A stretch of 64,000 bases of DNA. Source: a bacterium. GTDB taxonomy: Bacteria > Verrucomicrobiota > Kiritimatiellia > CAIKKV01 > CAITUY01. The DNA is taken from NCBI GenBank assembly GCA_037128595.1, contig JBAXWB010000005.1:1-64000 (forward strand), read 5' to 3'. Positions 55,302 to 63,687 of the stretch are shown piece by piece; within the stretch, counting starts at the first letter, position 1, and each line of letters opens with the position of its first letter. The position numbers and the translations under genes are program-made. Under the pieces are notes generated by a model, which worked only from the letters and a program-made list of their open reading frames with translations, was not told the origin of the DNA and made no database searches.

Positions 55302-56102
55302 ATGAACAACAGCCTGCCCTTCCCTGAGTTTCTCCAGTTCCTGCTCGACCTGACGAGCCTGCAACTCCATTTCGCCTGGCGTTGGGCCGACGAGCATCCC
55401 GGGGAGACGATTCGTGAGGTGCTGCGCCATCGCGTGGATTTGTGCCGCAAAACCGACCCGGTTCCGGCCGACTATGACATCGCCACGCAGGATTTCACCC
55501 GCCCGGCCTGGGTCGAACTGGAGAACCGGTTGGCGGCGATCCACACTCATGTCAAATCGGCAGCGGAGTTTGAAGCACAGGCGGTGGAATGCGTTCGCCC
55601 GGTATTGGAAACCTTCGCACGGAAGACGTTTGGCAGTACCGTCAAAATAGCCGGGTACCAGTGCGGCAGTCTCATGTATGATACCCCCGAGGCGGTGACT
55701 CCCGGCGTCGTCAACTTTCATATCGGCAACGCGATTGCACCGGTGAGTATTTTTGCCGATCCCGGCTATTTGCCTCACTGCCTGTCGGATCTGATGAACC
55801 AGACTGAGGCGAAGTATGGTGCCAACATCCTCAAGACCGGCACCTGGCTGAACTCGTTTCCGAAATGGTTGGAGCTCTTTCCCGCGGAGTGGCAAACCAG
55901 TCTGAGTCCCATTAACACCAGTGTGGGGTGGCATTACGGCTTCTGGGGTCAGTTTGTTTCGGCCAAAGGGACCTTGAACATTAAATATGCCCGGCACCTG
56001 CGCGATACCGGCGCCTTTCCTTTCTATCCACGCGAGGGGAGGTGCTCCTTCGCGGCCCTTCGCGGCCATCTGAAGCAAAGGAAAGGAGGAATCTCAGATT
56101 GA
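55302..56102 (+). CDS. Unrecognised protein, 266 residues
   Basis: I cannot assign a family. It has no signal or membrane segment and reads as a compact cytoplasmic alpha/beta protein: helical N-terminus (LQFLLDLTSLQLHFAWRWADEH), a middle with FHIGNAIAPVSIFADPGYLP and Trp-rich SVGWHYGFWGQFVSAKG. The last 25 residues (SFAALRGHLKQRKG) come from a tandem of CTTCGCGGCC and look added by repeat DNA. It lies in the sugar operon after D-lyxose isomerase. Confidence 0.6.
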   Translation: MNNSLPFPEFLQFLLDLTSLQLHFAWRWADEHPGETIREVLRHRVDLCRKTDPVPADYDIATQDFTRPAWVELENRLAAIHTHVKSAAEFEAQAVECVRPVLETFARKTFGSTVKIAGYQCGSLMYDTPEAVTPGVVNFHIGNAIAPVSIFADPGYLPHCLSDLMNQTEAKYGANILKTGTWLNSFPKWLELFPAEWQTSLSPINTSVGWHYGFWGQFVSAKGTLNIKYARHLRDTGAFPFYPREGRCSFAALRGHLKQRKGGISD

Positions 56103-56105
56103 GGT

Positions 56106-56117
56106 CCCCCCCCCCCC
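56106..56117. repeat. Run of 12 cytosines
   Basis: A homopolymer of 12 C just after the stop of the 266-residue gene. Such runs slip in replication and are also error-prone in sequencing; it is non-coding here. Confidence 0.7.
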
Positions 56118-56201
56118 GAAACGGTCGCCGGAGTTTCTTTTTTAAAAAGAGCTGGCCATGGATGCCAATACTATTTCAGCATTCATAATCCGACTTTCAT
56201 C

Positions 56202-56227
56202 CATGTAGAATAGGTCTATTCTACATG
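56202..56227. promoter_or_regulatory. Perfect 26-bp operator-like palindrome
   Basis: CATGTAGAATAG (56202-56213) is perfectly inverted as CTATTCTACATG (56216-56227) around GT. It lies 84 bases before the DegT gene in a 208-base gap. The two-fold symmetry and half-site spacing suit a dimeric sugar regulator such as LacI or GntR types; no regulator gene is in view. Confidence 0.6.
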
Positions 56228-56310
56228 CAAAGCTAGGTGATAAATAAATATACTCCATGGTACCTTGACTGAAGTTGAAGCAGACAACCCGCAGTTAAAG
56301 GAGACGGTTT

Positions 56311-57588
56311 ATGGCAAATACAGTGAAACCTTATGTCAAGTACTCGACGGATGAATTAATGGAAGTGATCGATGTTTTCAATGTCAGCCCAAAAGGGCTT
56401 TCAGATATCCTGGCAGTGCTGGAGCGTGAGGAGAAGGCGCCGGACGCCGGCAATTTCTTCCGGTATTACAATCCCCGCAGCAAAGTGGACCTGTTCGAAA
56501 AACAGGTGGCTGCCAAGGTCGGGGTGAATCATGTGCTGGCTGTGAATTCCGGCACGAGCGCGCTGGTGGCGGCGCTGGTGGCCGCAGGCGTCGGGCCGGG
56601 TGATGAAGTGATCATTCCCGCCTATACGTTCTTTGCGTCAGCTTCTGCCGTCGTGGTGGCCAAGGCCATTCCGGTGATTGTGGAGATTGATGAGACGCTG
56701 ACGTTGGATCCCGTGGCGGTGGAGAAGGCGATTACTTCCCGTACCAAGGCGATTCTTCCCGTTCATATGCTGGGGCTTCCCTCCAAGATGAATGAATTGA
56801 AGGCGATTGCCAAAAAGCACAAACTGGTCATTGTTGAGGACACTGCCCAGGCGTTTGGCGGGAAATATCAGGGACAGTACCTGGGCACCATCGGGGATAT
56901 CGGTTGCATCAGCCTGGACGCCTATAAGGTCATTGGGACTGGCGAAGGCGGGTTGGTGCTCACCAATAATGAATGGATGTACACCAAGGCCCAGAGTTAT
57001 CATGATGCGGCGGCCTGCTGGCGTCCTGACCGTTTCGCGCGGGAACGCAAACCGGGCGAGCTGTTTTGCGGCGAGAATTACCGGATGCCGGAGATGTGCG
57101 CTGCGGTGGGAATCGCTCAATTGAAGAAGCTGGACTGGATTTGCAATCAAACCCGTAGCGCCTGGAAGCAAATTCGCGCCGAAGCTAAACTGCCCTCCTG
57201 CGCGAAGTGGGTTGAAGCCAATGATGAAGACGGCGTATGCGGCTACAATCTGGGAATCTTGTTCGAAAACAATGACCAGGCGACCAAGGCCATTACGGCG
57301 GGAATCGGTCTCGGTGGGCTGGCGGCGGGCGATACCAAGGGCGTTCGGGACTGGCATGTCTACTGGAACTGGGAGCATATCCTGGAGCAGAAGACCGCCA
57401 CCCCGGAAGGATGCCCGTTCAAATGCCCTCATGTCGGCAAACTACCCGCCTATAAGGCAGATATGTGTCCGAATACCCGTGACATTATGCGCCGGTTGGC
57501 GACACTGGCGATTGCGCCGACGATGACGGCTGAGACCACTGCGGTATTGGCTGCCAAATTATCCGCTGATCTCAAGAACCTGTTCTAG
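56311..57588 (+). CDS. DegT/DnrJ/EryC1 family PLP aminotransferase
   Basis: A 425-residue sugar-type aminotransferase. The PLP lysine Lys206 is in SLDAYKVIGTGEGG, with NSGTSALVAAL (80-90), VEDTAQAFGG and PAYTFFAS seen. The family moves amino groups to keto-sugars or cyclitols; catabolic members exist. The Cys-rich part before the end (PEGCPFKCPHVG) resembles the inositol/amino-sugar branch. It starts a four-gene cassette; AAAGGAG before the ATG supports the start. Confidence 0.88.
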   Translation: MANTVKPYVKYSTDELMEVIDVFNVSPKGLSDILAVLEREEKAPDAGNFFRYYNPRSKVDLFEKQVAAKVGVNHVLAVNSGTSALVAALVAAGVGPGDEVIIPAYTFFASASAVVVAKAIPVIVEIDETLTLDPVAVEKAITSRTKAILPVHMLGLPSKMNELKAIAKKHKLVIVEDTAQAFGGKYQGQYLGTIGDIGCISLDAYKVIGTGEGGLVLTNNEWMYTKAQSYHDAAACWRPDRFARERKPGELFCGENYRMPEMCAAVGIAQLKKLDWICNQTRSAWKQIRAEAKLPSCAKWVEANDEDGVCGYNLGILFENNDQATKAITAGIGLGGLAAGDTKGVRDWHVYWNWEHILEQKTATPEGCPFKCPHVGKLPAYKADMCPNTRDIMRRLATLAIAPTMTAETTAVLAAKLSADLKNLF

Positions 57589-57605
57589 ACTCTCAGGAGT
57601 TTGAA

Positions 57606-58406
57606 ATGACTAAAGTTGATGTTCTGATTGATTTATTTTTCAAAGACCTGCCCTTCGGGCAGAGGGTGGGGAAGATCGCGGAGTGCGGTTACCGCTATAT
57701 TGAGACCTGGGGAGGCGGGGATGCCGCCGTCCTTAAGGAGATGGCGGATGCGGGAAAAGGTTCAGGAGTCGAACTGGTCAGCATCGTGATGAATTTCGCG
57801 AGCCAGGATGATGTGGCGCCGATTCTCAAGGAAAACCTCCCGCGGTTCATGGAGCAGATGGATCGCTATTCAGACAACGCGCTGGCCGCAGGTTGTCAAC
57901 AGGGCATTGTGACGACTGGTCAGTCGGTCGGGGGCCGGAACTATCAGGAGCAGCGTTCGGCCTTGGTCCATGCCCTGCGTGAAGCCGGGAAAATGGCGTC
58001 GGCCAAAGGCTTCCGCCTGAACCTGGAAGTGCTCAATACCGAGGTGGATCACCCGGGCTATTTCCTGGACTGCCCGAAAGAAGGGGTGGCCATCGTCAAG
58101 GAGGTGGGGTTGGAGAACGTCAGAATGCTTTATGACATCTATCACATGGGCATCATGACCGGCAACCTGACGGCCTTCATCGAGCAGAATATCCAGTGGA
58201 TCGGGCATTTCCATTCAGCTGGAATTCCCGGGCGTCACGAGCTGTTCGATGGGGAGACCAATTACCCGTTTATTCTTAATAAGATTGAGAAGGCGGGCTA
58301 CCAGGGTTATGTGGGATTGGAATATTTCCCGCTGCTGGCCTGCCCGGAAACACTCGTCAAAACAAAGGCATATCTTTCTAGTACCTCCATAGCAAGAAAT
58401 GTATAG
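57606..58406 (+). CDS. Hydroxypyruvate-isomerase-like TIM-barrel protein
   Basis: A 266-residue AP-endonuclease-2-type barrel with Hyi features: NTEVDHPGYFLDCP, LYDIYHMGIMTGNL, SAGIPGRHEL and YVGLEYFPL. Members interconvert hydroxypyruvate/tartronate semialdehyde or epimerise and isomerise keto-sugars with a divalent metal. It lies 17 bases after the DegT gene; a keto-sugar role in the same pathway is inferred. Confidence 0.85.
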   Translation: MTKVDVLIDLFFKDLPFGQRVGKIAECGYRYIETWGGGDAAVLKEMADAGKGSGVELVSIVMNFASQDDVAPILKENLPRFMEQMDRYSDNALAAGCQQGIVTTGQSVGGRNYQEQRSALVHALREAGKMASAKGFRLNLEVLNTEVDHPGYFLDCPKEGVAIVKEVGLENVRMLYDIYHMGIMTGNLTAFIEQNIQWIGHFHSAGIPGRHELFDGETNYPFILNKIEKAGYQGYVGLEYFPLLACPETLVKTKAYLSSTSIARNV

Positions 58407-58511
58407 AAATAGCAATTCTCGTCTATTGTTCATTAGCGAATTAGTCGGCAGTATGAAGTCTTAACAGCAATAATAGCGTGGCTTGACAGGCCGCCGGAAG
58501 GAGTCATCAGT

Positions 58512-59555
58512 ATGCAAGGAACATTCAGATTTTCATTCGGTCCGTGGAACATTCATGAAGGAGCGGATCCCTTTGGCCCGCAGGTTCGGGGCAGTTTGAC
58601 GTTTGCCAAGAAGTTGGACTATTACAAAAAACTCGGTTTTGACGGGGTTCAATTCCACGACGACGATGTGGTGCCCAATATGAACGAGCTGACGCCTGCG
58701 GCCATCATCACCGAGGCCGGCAAGGTTAAGGCGTTGCTCGACCAGCATGGGCTCGTGCCCGAGTTTGTGGCCCCCCGCTTGTGGGAGGATGCCCGGACGA
58801 CGGATGGGGGATACACCTCCAACAGTGCCGCTGAGCGCCAGTTCGCCCTTGACCGCTCGATGCGCACGATTGATATCGCCCGGGCCCTTGGCACGAAGAA
58901 CATCGTTCTCTGGCTCGCCCGTGAAGGAACCTATATCCGGGAATCCAAGGATTCCGTCACCTCCGCCTTGCGTATTGCCGAGGCGGTTCAGAAAATGCTC
59001 GACTATGACAAGACCATTCGCGTGATGATCGAGTCGAAGCCCAATGAGCCCATGGATCATACCTATATCCCGACCATTGGCCATGCGATCGGACTTGGGT
59101 TGCTAACGAATGATCCCGCCCGGGTCGGTTGCCTGATTGAGAGTGCCCACGCCATCCTGGCCGGGCTCGATCCTTCCGATGAAATGGGCTATGCGCTGGC
59201 ACATAAGAAGTTGTGGAGCGTTCACCTGAACGACCAGAACGGCTTGAAGTTTGACCAGGACAAGACCTTTGGTTCGGTCGATTTGCGCCGCGCCTTCAAC
59301 CAGGTTCGTATCCTCGACCGCCATGGGTTCGGGAATAACGGCGAGTGGGTCGGATTGGATGTCAAGGCGATGCGGACCCAGAAAGTTCCGGCCGTCAGCC
59401 ATCTGTCCAATAGCCGGGAAATCTTCATGAATCTGCTTGAGGTGTCCCGCTCGCTGGACGAGAAGCAGATCGAAGCCCTGATCGCAGAACGGGATTATGA
59501 AGGGTTGGACCTCCTGATTATGCAGGCCCTGCTTGGGAAAAGAGGCCGGAAATGA
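58512..59555 (+). CDS. Xylose-isomerase-like protein with a changed metal ligand
   Basis: A 347-residue barrel aligned with class I xylose isomerase: FSFGPWNIHEGADPFG, FHDDD (His49, Asp52), IESKPNEP (Glu174, Lys176), Glu210/His213 and FDQDKTFG (Asp248, Asp250), Asp283. The ligand equal to Streptomyces Asp245 is His238 (SVHLNDQNG), and the Trp-rich sugar pocket is altered. So a related aldose/ketose is likelier than xylose. GGAAGGAG precedes the ATG. The next gene overlaps its stop. Confidence 0.82.
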   Translation: MQGTFRFSFGPWNIHEGADPFGPQVRGSLTFAKKLDYYKKLGFDGVQFHDDDVVPNMNELTPAAIITEAGKVKALLDQHGLVPEFVAPRLWEDARTTDGGYTSNSAAERQFALDRSMRTIDIARALGTKNIVLWLAREGTYIRESKDSVTSALRIAEAVQKMLDYDKTIRVMIESKPNEPMDHTYIPTIGHAIGLGLLTNDPARVGCLIESAHAILAGLDPSDEMGYALAHKKLWSVHLNDQNGLKFDQDKTFGSVDLRRAFNQVRILDRHGFGNNGEWVGLDVKAMRTQKVPAVSHLSNSREIFMNLLEVSRSLDEKQIEALIAERDYEGLDLLIMQALLGKRGRK

Positions 59556-60697
59556 TTAACGTCGGGGTGATTGGAACCGGTTATATCGGCCCGATCCACC
59601 TTGAGGCCCTGCGCCGGGTGGAAGGGGTCCGGATCAAGTCGGTCTGCGATATCAATCTCGAGTTGGCCCGGCAGGCGGCCCGGAAATATGATATTCCCAA
59701 TGCCGTCGATAACCCCGAAAGCATCTTGAACGACACGGGAATCGACGTCATCCATAATTGTACGCCGAACAAGTTCCACTACCCCATCAATAAGCTGGCA
59801 CTCGAGCGGGGCAAGCATGTGCTGTCGGAAAAACCACTGGCTATGAATCTGGCCGAGGCGGCGGAATTGGCGGAACTCGCGGAGAAGAAGGGGTTGGTGA
59901 ATGGTGTCAATTTCTGTTACCGCTACTATCCGATAGTGCAGGAAATGGCGGTCAGGGTCAGGCGCGGCGACCTGGGGTCAGTGCGGATGGTCAGCGGCTC
60001 CTATTATCAGGACTGGCTCTCCCGGGTGACGGATTATTCCTGGCGTCTGGAACGGTCGGAGAGCGGGGAATCAAACATCACGGCCGATCTGGGCAGCCAT
60101 TGGTTTGATCTGGTCCAGTTCGTTACCGGACTTTCGGTGGAACAGGTGATGGCCGATTTCGCCTCGATTATTCCCAAGCGACAAAAGCCCCGCAAGCAAG
60201 TGTTGGCCTTTGCCCAGGCGGCTGATTCAGCGACCGAAGAAGTCAATGTGCAGTTGGAAGACTACTCGGCCACCTTGTTCCGGCTTTCCAATGGAGCACC
60301 GGGCTCGTTTTCCACCTGTGAGGCCTGTGCCGGCCGTAAGTCGGATACAGAGTTTCAGATTTATGGCAGCGAATGCTCCATGGCCTGGAACCACAAGCAT
60401 TCGACGGAACTGTGGATTGGTCATCGGGAACGGCCCAACGAGATCCTTACAGAGGCACCCGCCTTGCTGGACAAGAGCATCGCGCGGTACGCGACATTGC
60501 CGGGTGGGCATCCGCTGGGGTACCACGATGCGGAATTGAATCTCTTCAGGGACTTTTACAATGCCGTCAAAGGTGAGCCGCTGGTGTCGCCCGTCTCCCG
60601 TCCGGATTTCAGGACCGGCTATGACGAGATGAAAATCCTGGCGGCCCTTGTTGAGAGCAATAAGACGCGGCAATGGAAGAAGATCAACTGGAAATAA
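59552..60697 (+). CDS. Gfo/Idh/MocA family oxidoreductase
   Basis: A 381-residue NAD(P)-dependent sugar/cyclitol dehydrogenase. Rossmann motif GVIGTGYIGPIH (5-16), the catalytic Lys94 in SEKPLAMN and the second-domain DLGSHWFDLVQF and NFCYRYYP motifs are present. The ATG overlaps the stop of the xylose-isomerase-like gene (ATGA). Together with the two barrels it could act through a 3-keto sugar. Substrate unknown. Confidence 0.9.
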   Translation: MINVGVIGTGYIGPIHLEALRRVEGVRIKSVCDINLELARQAARKYDIPNAVDNPESILNDTGIDVIHNCTPNKFHYPINKLALERGKHVLSEKPLAMNLAEAAELAELAEKKGLVNGVNFCYRYYPIVQEMAVRVRRGDLGSVRMVSGSYYQDWLSRVTDYSWRLERSESGESNITADLGSHWFDLVQFVTGLSVEQVMADFASIIPKRQKPRKQVLAFAQAADSATEEVNVQLEDYSATLFRLSNGAPGSFSTCEACAGRKSDTEFQIYGSECSMAWNHKHSTELWIGHRERPNEILTEAPALLDKSIARYATLPGGHPLGYHDAELNLFRDFYNAVKGEPLVSPVSRPDFRTGYDEMKILAALVESNKTRQWKKINWK

Positions 60698-60752
60698 CAC
60701 GGGAACTCCAGTCCGGAACAAAAGGAACATCAATGATCTCAATAGGTGGCAT

Positions 60753-62510
60753 ATGAGGCAATCCATTCAAGTCAATGGCCCGTGGCATTTTCAAATGGAT
60801 GTGGCTGATGTCGGCCTGAAGGAGACGTGGTATGCCCCGAAGTACAAGCGTGAAACATGGAGTGCCGTGGCGGTCCCCGGCGCGTGGGATTGTTATGAGG
60901 AAGCCCTTCGCAACTATGAAGGGATAGGCTGGTATTCCGCCACGTTCACGTCGCCAGGCTTGGATAAGGCTGGCGAGTGTCGCCTCGTATTCGGGCGGGT
61001 GATGTATCACTCCACCGTGTGGGTAAATGGCCGGAAGGTGGGCGAAAACGCGAATGGCTACCTGCCGTTCGCGTTTGACGTTACCGCATGGATGAAGGTC
61101 GGACAGGATAACGAGGTGGTGATCAGAGTCGATAACCGGCCTCGGGTAGAGTGGTTGCCAGGCGCGCCGGTCATTGAATGGGTGCAATACGGAGGCATCC
61201 TGGAGCCCGTGAGGCTGGAGGTCCGGCCGGCCATTTTTATCCAAAATTATGATTTCAACGCGGTGCCGGAGGGGCAGGGCGGACTGCTGAACGCCGGTTT
61301 CGAGATCAAGAATAATTCCCGGAAGTCTTTTCAAGGGACGCTCCATGTGAAGGTCGTCGCCGGGAGGAAAACCGCAACGCAGTGCGTGCCGGTGACCTGT
61401 CCGGCCCGAAGTAGTGTATCCCTGCCTATCGGGATGCATTTGGCGACGGCGGCCCACTGGTCTCCTGACACGCCGGTATTACACGGGTGTGAAGCAAGCC
61501 TGGTGACTGCTGGAAATCAGGTGATCGACACCATCAAGGACCGTTTTGGCGTCCGGTCGATTGCCACGCAAGGTTCACAGATCCTGCTCAACGGAAAGCC
61601 GATAGCCATCAAGGGGGTCAATCGGTACGATGAATATGGCGACTATGGCCCCAATCCCCCCGCTGATATTCTGGACAAGGAGCTTCGCTTATTGAAGGCC
61701 AGCGGGGTCAATTGCATCCGTGTGCATTATCCGCAAAGTCCCGAGTTGCTTCGCCTTTATGATGAGCATGGCTTCATGATGATGGAAGAGGTACCACTGA
61801 ATTGGTGGGGGAACAACTGGTGGCCGGATAGGAAGAAGGTTCCCCAGCGCATGACTATTCTGGCCCCGGCCATGGCGGCCCTTGAAGGCATGATTCGTCG
61901 TGACCGGAATCACCCCTGTGTGATTGCCTGGAGTATGGCGAATGAGTGTGCCACCTATACGCGCATCGGGACCACGGTGATGCGCCGCCTGATGCGGAGG
62001 GCACGGGAGTTGGACCCTTCCCGTCTGGTCACTTTTGTGGTGGCAAATGATGTGCGTCCGCACAAGGCCGCCGCGCAAGCGGACCTGATCTGCACCAATG
62101 TTTATTATGGTCTCCACAATGGCGAGGTGGCCCGGCGGATCAGCCAGATCAGGACGTTGGTCTATGAGCCAACGAAGCGCCATCTCCAGGAACACGCGGC
62201 GGCCTTCCCGGGTAAACCGATTGTGGTGGCTGAGTTCGGCATGCGCAGTATCTGTGGCTTGTCCGGAACAACGGACTACACAGAGGATTTTCATGCCGCA
62301 TATCTGGAAGCGGTATTTCGCGCCATGTCGGAAGTAAAAGAGGTGGCAGGCGGGATGTTGTGGTCCTGGGCCGATTACCGTCATCGGCGAGACATGATCC
62401 AGTATGCACCCTACGGCCCTTATGGCGTGGTGACGCTGGACCGGAAGCCGAAGCGGTCCTTGCAGGTGATGGCGAAATGGTATTTGAAAACAAAGCCAGT
62501 GAAACGGTGA
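60753..62510 (+). CDS. GH2 family glycoside hydrolase
   Basis: A 585-residue beta-glycosidase of the beta-glucuronidase/beta-galactosidase family: jelly-roll domain (1-165, VPGAWDCYEEALRNYEG), Ig-like domain (165-270), barrel with NGKPIAIKGVNRYDEYGDYG, acid/base Glu398 in WSMANE and nucleophile Glu494 in VVAEFG. The length and sequence suit beta-glucuronidase-like enzymes; the NxK motif was not found, so glucuronidase remains open. I start at the ATG 60753 where homology begins and AGGTGG precedes it. No signal peptide. Confidence 0.85.
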   Translation: MRQSIQVNGPWHFQMDVADVGLKETWYAPKYKRETWSAVAVPGAWDCYEEALRNYEGIGWYSATFTSPGLDKAGECRLVFGRVMYHSTVWVNGRKVGENANGYLPFAFDVTAWMKVGQDNEVVIRVDNRPRVEWLPGAPVIEWVQYGGILEPVRLEVRPAIFIQNYDFNAVPEGQGGLLNAGFEIKNNSRKSFQGTLHVKVVAGRKTATQCVPVTCPARSSVSLPIGMHLATAAHWSPDTPVLHGCEASLVTAGNQVIDTIKDRFGVRSIATQGSQILLNGKPIAIKGVNRYDEYGDYGPNPPADILDKELRLLKASGVNCIRVHYPQSPELLRLYDEHGFMMMEEVPLNWWGNNWWPDRKKVPQRMTILAPAMAALEGMIRRDRNHPCVIAWSMANECATYTRIGTTVMRRLMRRARELDPSRLVTFVVANDVRPHKAAAQADLICTNVYYGLHNGEVARRISQIRTLVYEPTKRHLQEHAAAFPGKPIVVAEFGMRSICGLSGTTDYTEDFHAAYLEAVFRAMSEVKEVAGGMLWSWADYRHRRDMIQYAPYGPYGVVTLDRKPKRSLQVMAKWYLKTKPVKR

Positions 62511-62568
62511 GGGATCAGCTGTTCCTGAGAATCGCGCAAGGGTATCTGTCAGTGGCTATCACTCTTTG

Positions 62569-63687
62569 TTATTGATTACACCCCCTGAGGTCGATCGGCC
62601 AGACCCCGACGACGTCAGACCCCCGAGTCAGGTAATAGCGGTCAAACAGGTTGATGGTTGGATCGCAATGCGATGTCACCAGTTCCAGAACGCTTCCGAT
62701 GGGTGGGAGTGCCATGGTATCGGGGCAGGTAATCTTGCCGTACTCGTCACCGAACCAGTCATACACCATCCTCGCCTGTTCTGAACCGAGGATCACGGGG
62801 ACGGCCCCATCGCGGTAAAGCGATTTCAAGCCGGCATCCACCGTGACAAATCCCGCCTGATTTCTACTGACGACCGTGGTGAGCAGGCGCAACGCCGGTC
62901 CAAACGACGCGAATCGGGCCGGGTCTTCGGCCGACCCAATGGCGAGATACTCCGCATCCATGCAGGCATATGAACCAACCTGAAGTTCGGTCACCTCAGG
63001 GACGGTGAGATCCACATCAAACGTTCCCGTGCCGGTGGAGCTGAAGAGGGTGCAGGTGTCCGTCATGGTTTGCAATTCACGAAACACCCCGACGGCTTCC
63101 TTCAGGCAGTGGAGGGAAGTGGTTTTCCGTTCCTCATAAGACCGGATGTGCTGAACGTGTCCCGCGTAGGCCTGTATCCCGCAGAGTCGCAGGGTGGGGC
63201 GGGACAGGATAGCGGCCGCCAGTTCCCGCGCCGCCGCCGGCCTGACGCCCGTCCGGTGCAGGCCGATGTCCACATCCAGGAGCACGTTCATGGTCCGTCC
63301 GCTGGCCCGCAAGGCCGCATCAAGGAGGTCCAGGCTGTCACAATGGTCGACGACGGTCATTAGGGACGGATCCGCCGCCAGCAGTTCGATCAGCCGTTTG
63401 ACTTTGCCGGGGGTGGCGACCGGTCCGGTGACAAGCACTCCCGTGATGCCGGCCTTTACGAGCACCTCGGCTTCGGAAACCTTGGCGGCACAGATGCCGA
63501 TGGCACCGACTTCCATCTGCCGGTGCGCCAAGGCTGAACATTTATGGGTCTTGGCATGGGGGCGCAGTTTCTTGCCGGCGCGGTCGGCCACGCTCTGCAT
63601 CTTCTGTAAATTCTGGCCAAGAATATCCAGATCCAGTACCAAACAAGGGGTATCGAGTTTAAATTTGTTTTGGGCAGAAGTGGTCAT
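62569..63687 (-). CDS. DSD1/D-threonine-aldolase-like PLP enzyme
   Basis: A 372-residue fold-type III PLP enzyme. The PLP lysine is Lys46 in RPHAKTHK; the metal site near the C-terminus reads SHCDPTINL with His340 and Asp342, matching the His-x-Asp of D-threonine aldolase rather than the His-x-Cys of D-serine dehydratase. Other motifs: DIGLHRTGV and STGTGTFDVD. It would cleave beta-hydroxy-D-amino acids. It is on the minus strand, convergent to the GH2 gene, and its ATG overlaps the stop of the GH5-like gene. Confidence 0.87.
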   Translation of the reverse strand: MTTSAQNKFKLDTPCLVLDLDILGQNLQKMQSVADRAGKKLRPHAKTHKCSALAHRQMEVGAIGICAAKVSEAEVLVKAGITGVLVTGPVATPGKVKRLIELLAADPSLMTVVDHCDSLDLLDAALRASGRTMNVLLDVDIGLHRTGVRPAAARELAAAILSRPTLRLCGIQAYAGHVQHIRSYEERKTTSLHCLKEAVGVFRELQTMTDTCTLFSSTGTGTFDVDLTVPEVTELQVGSYACMDAEYLAIGSAEDPARFASFGPALRLLTTVVSRNQAGFVTVDAGLKSLYRDGAVPVILGSEQARMVYDWFGDEYGKITCPDTMALPPIGSVLELVTSHCDPTINLFDRYYLTRGSDVVGVWPIDLRGCNQ

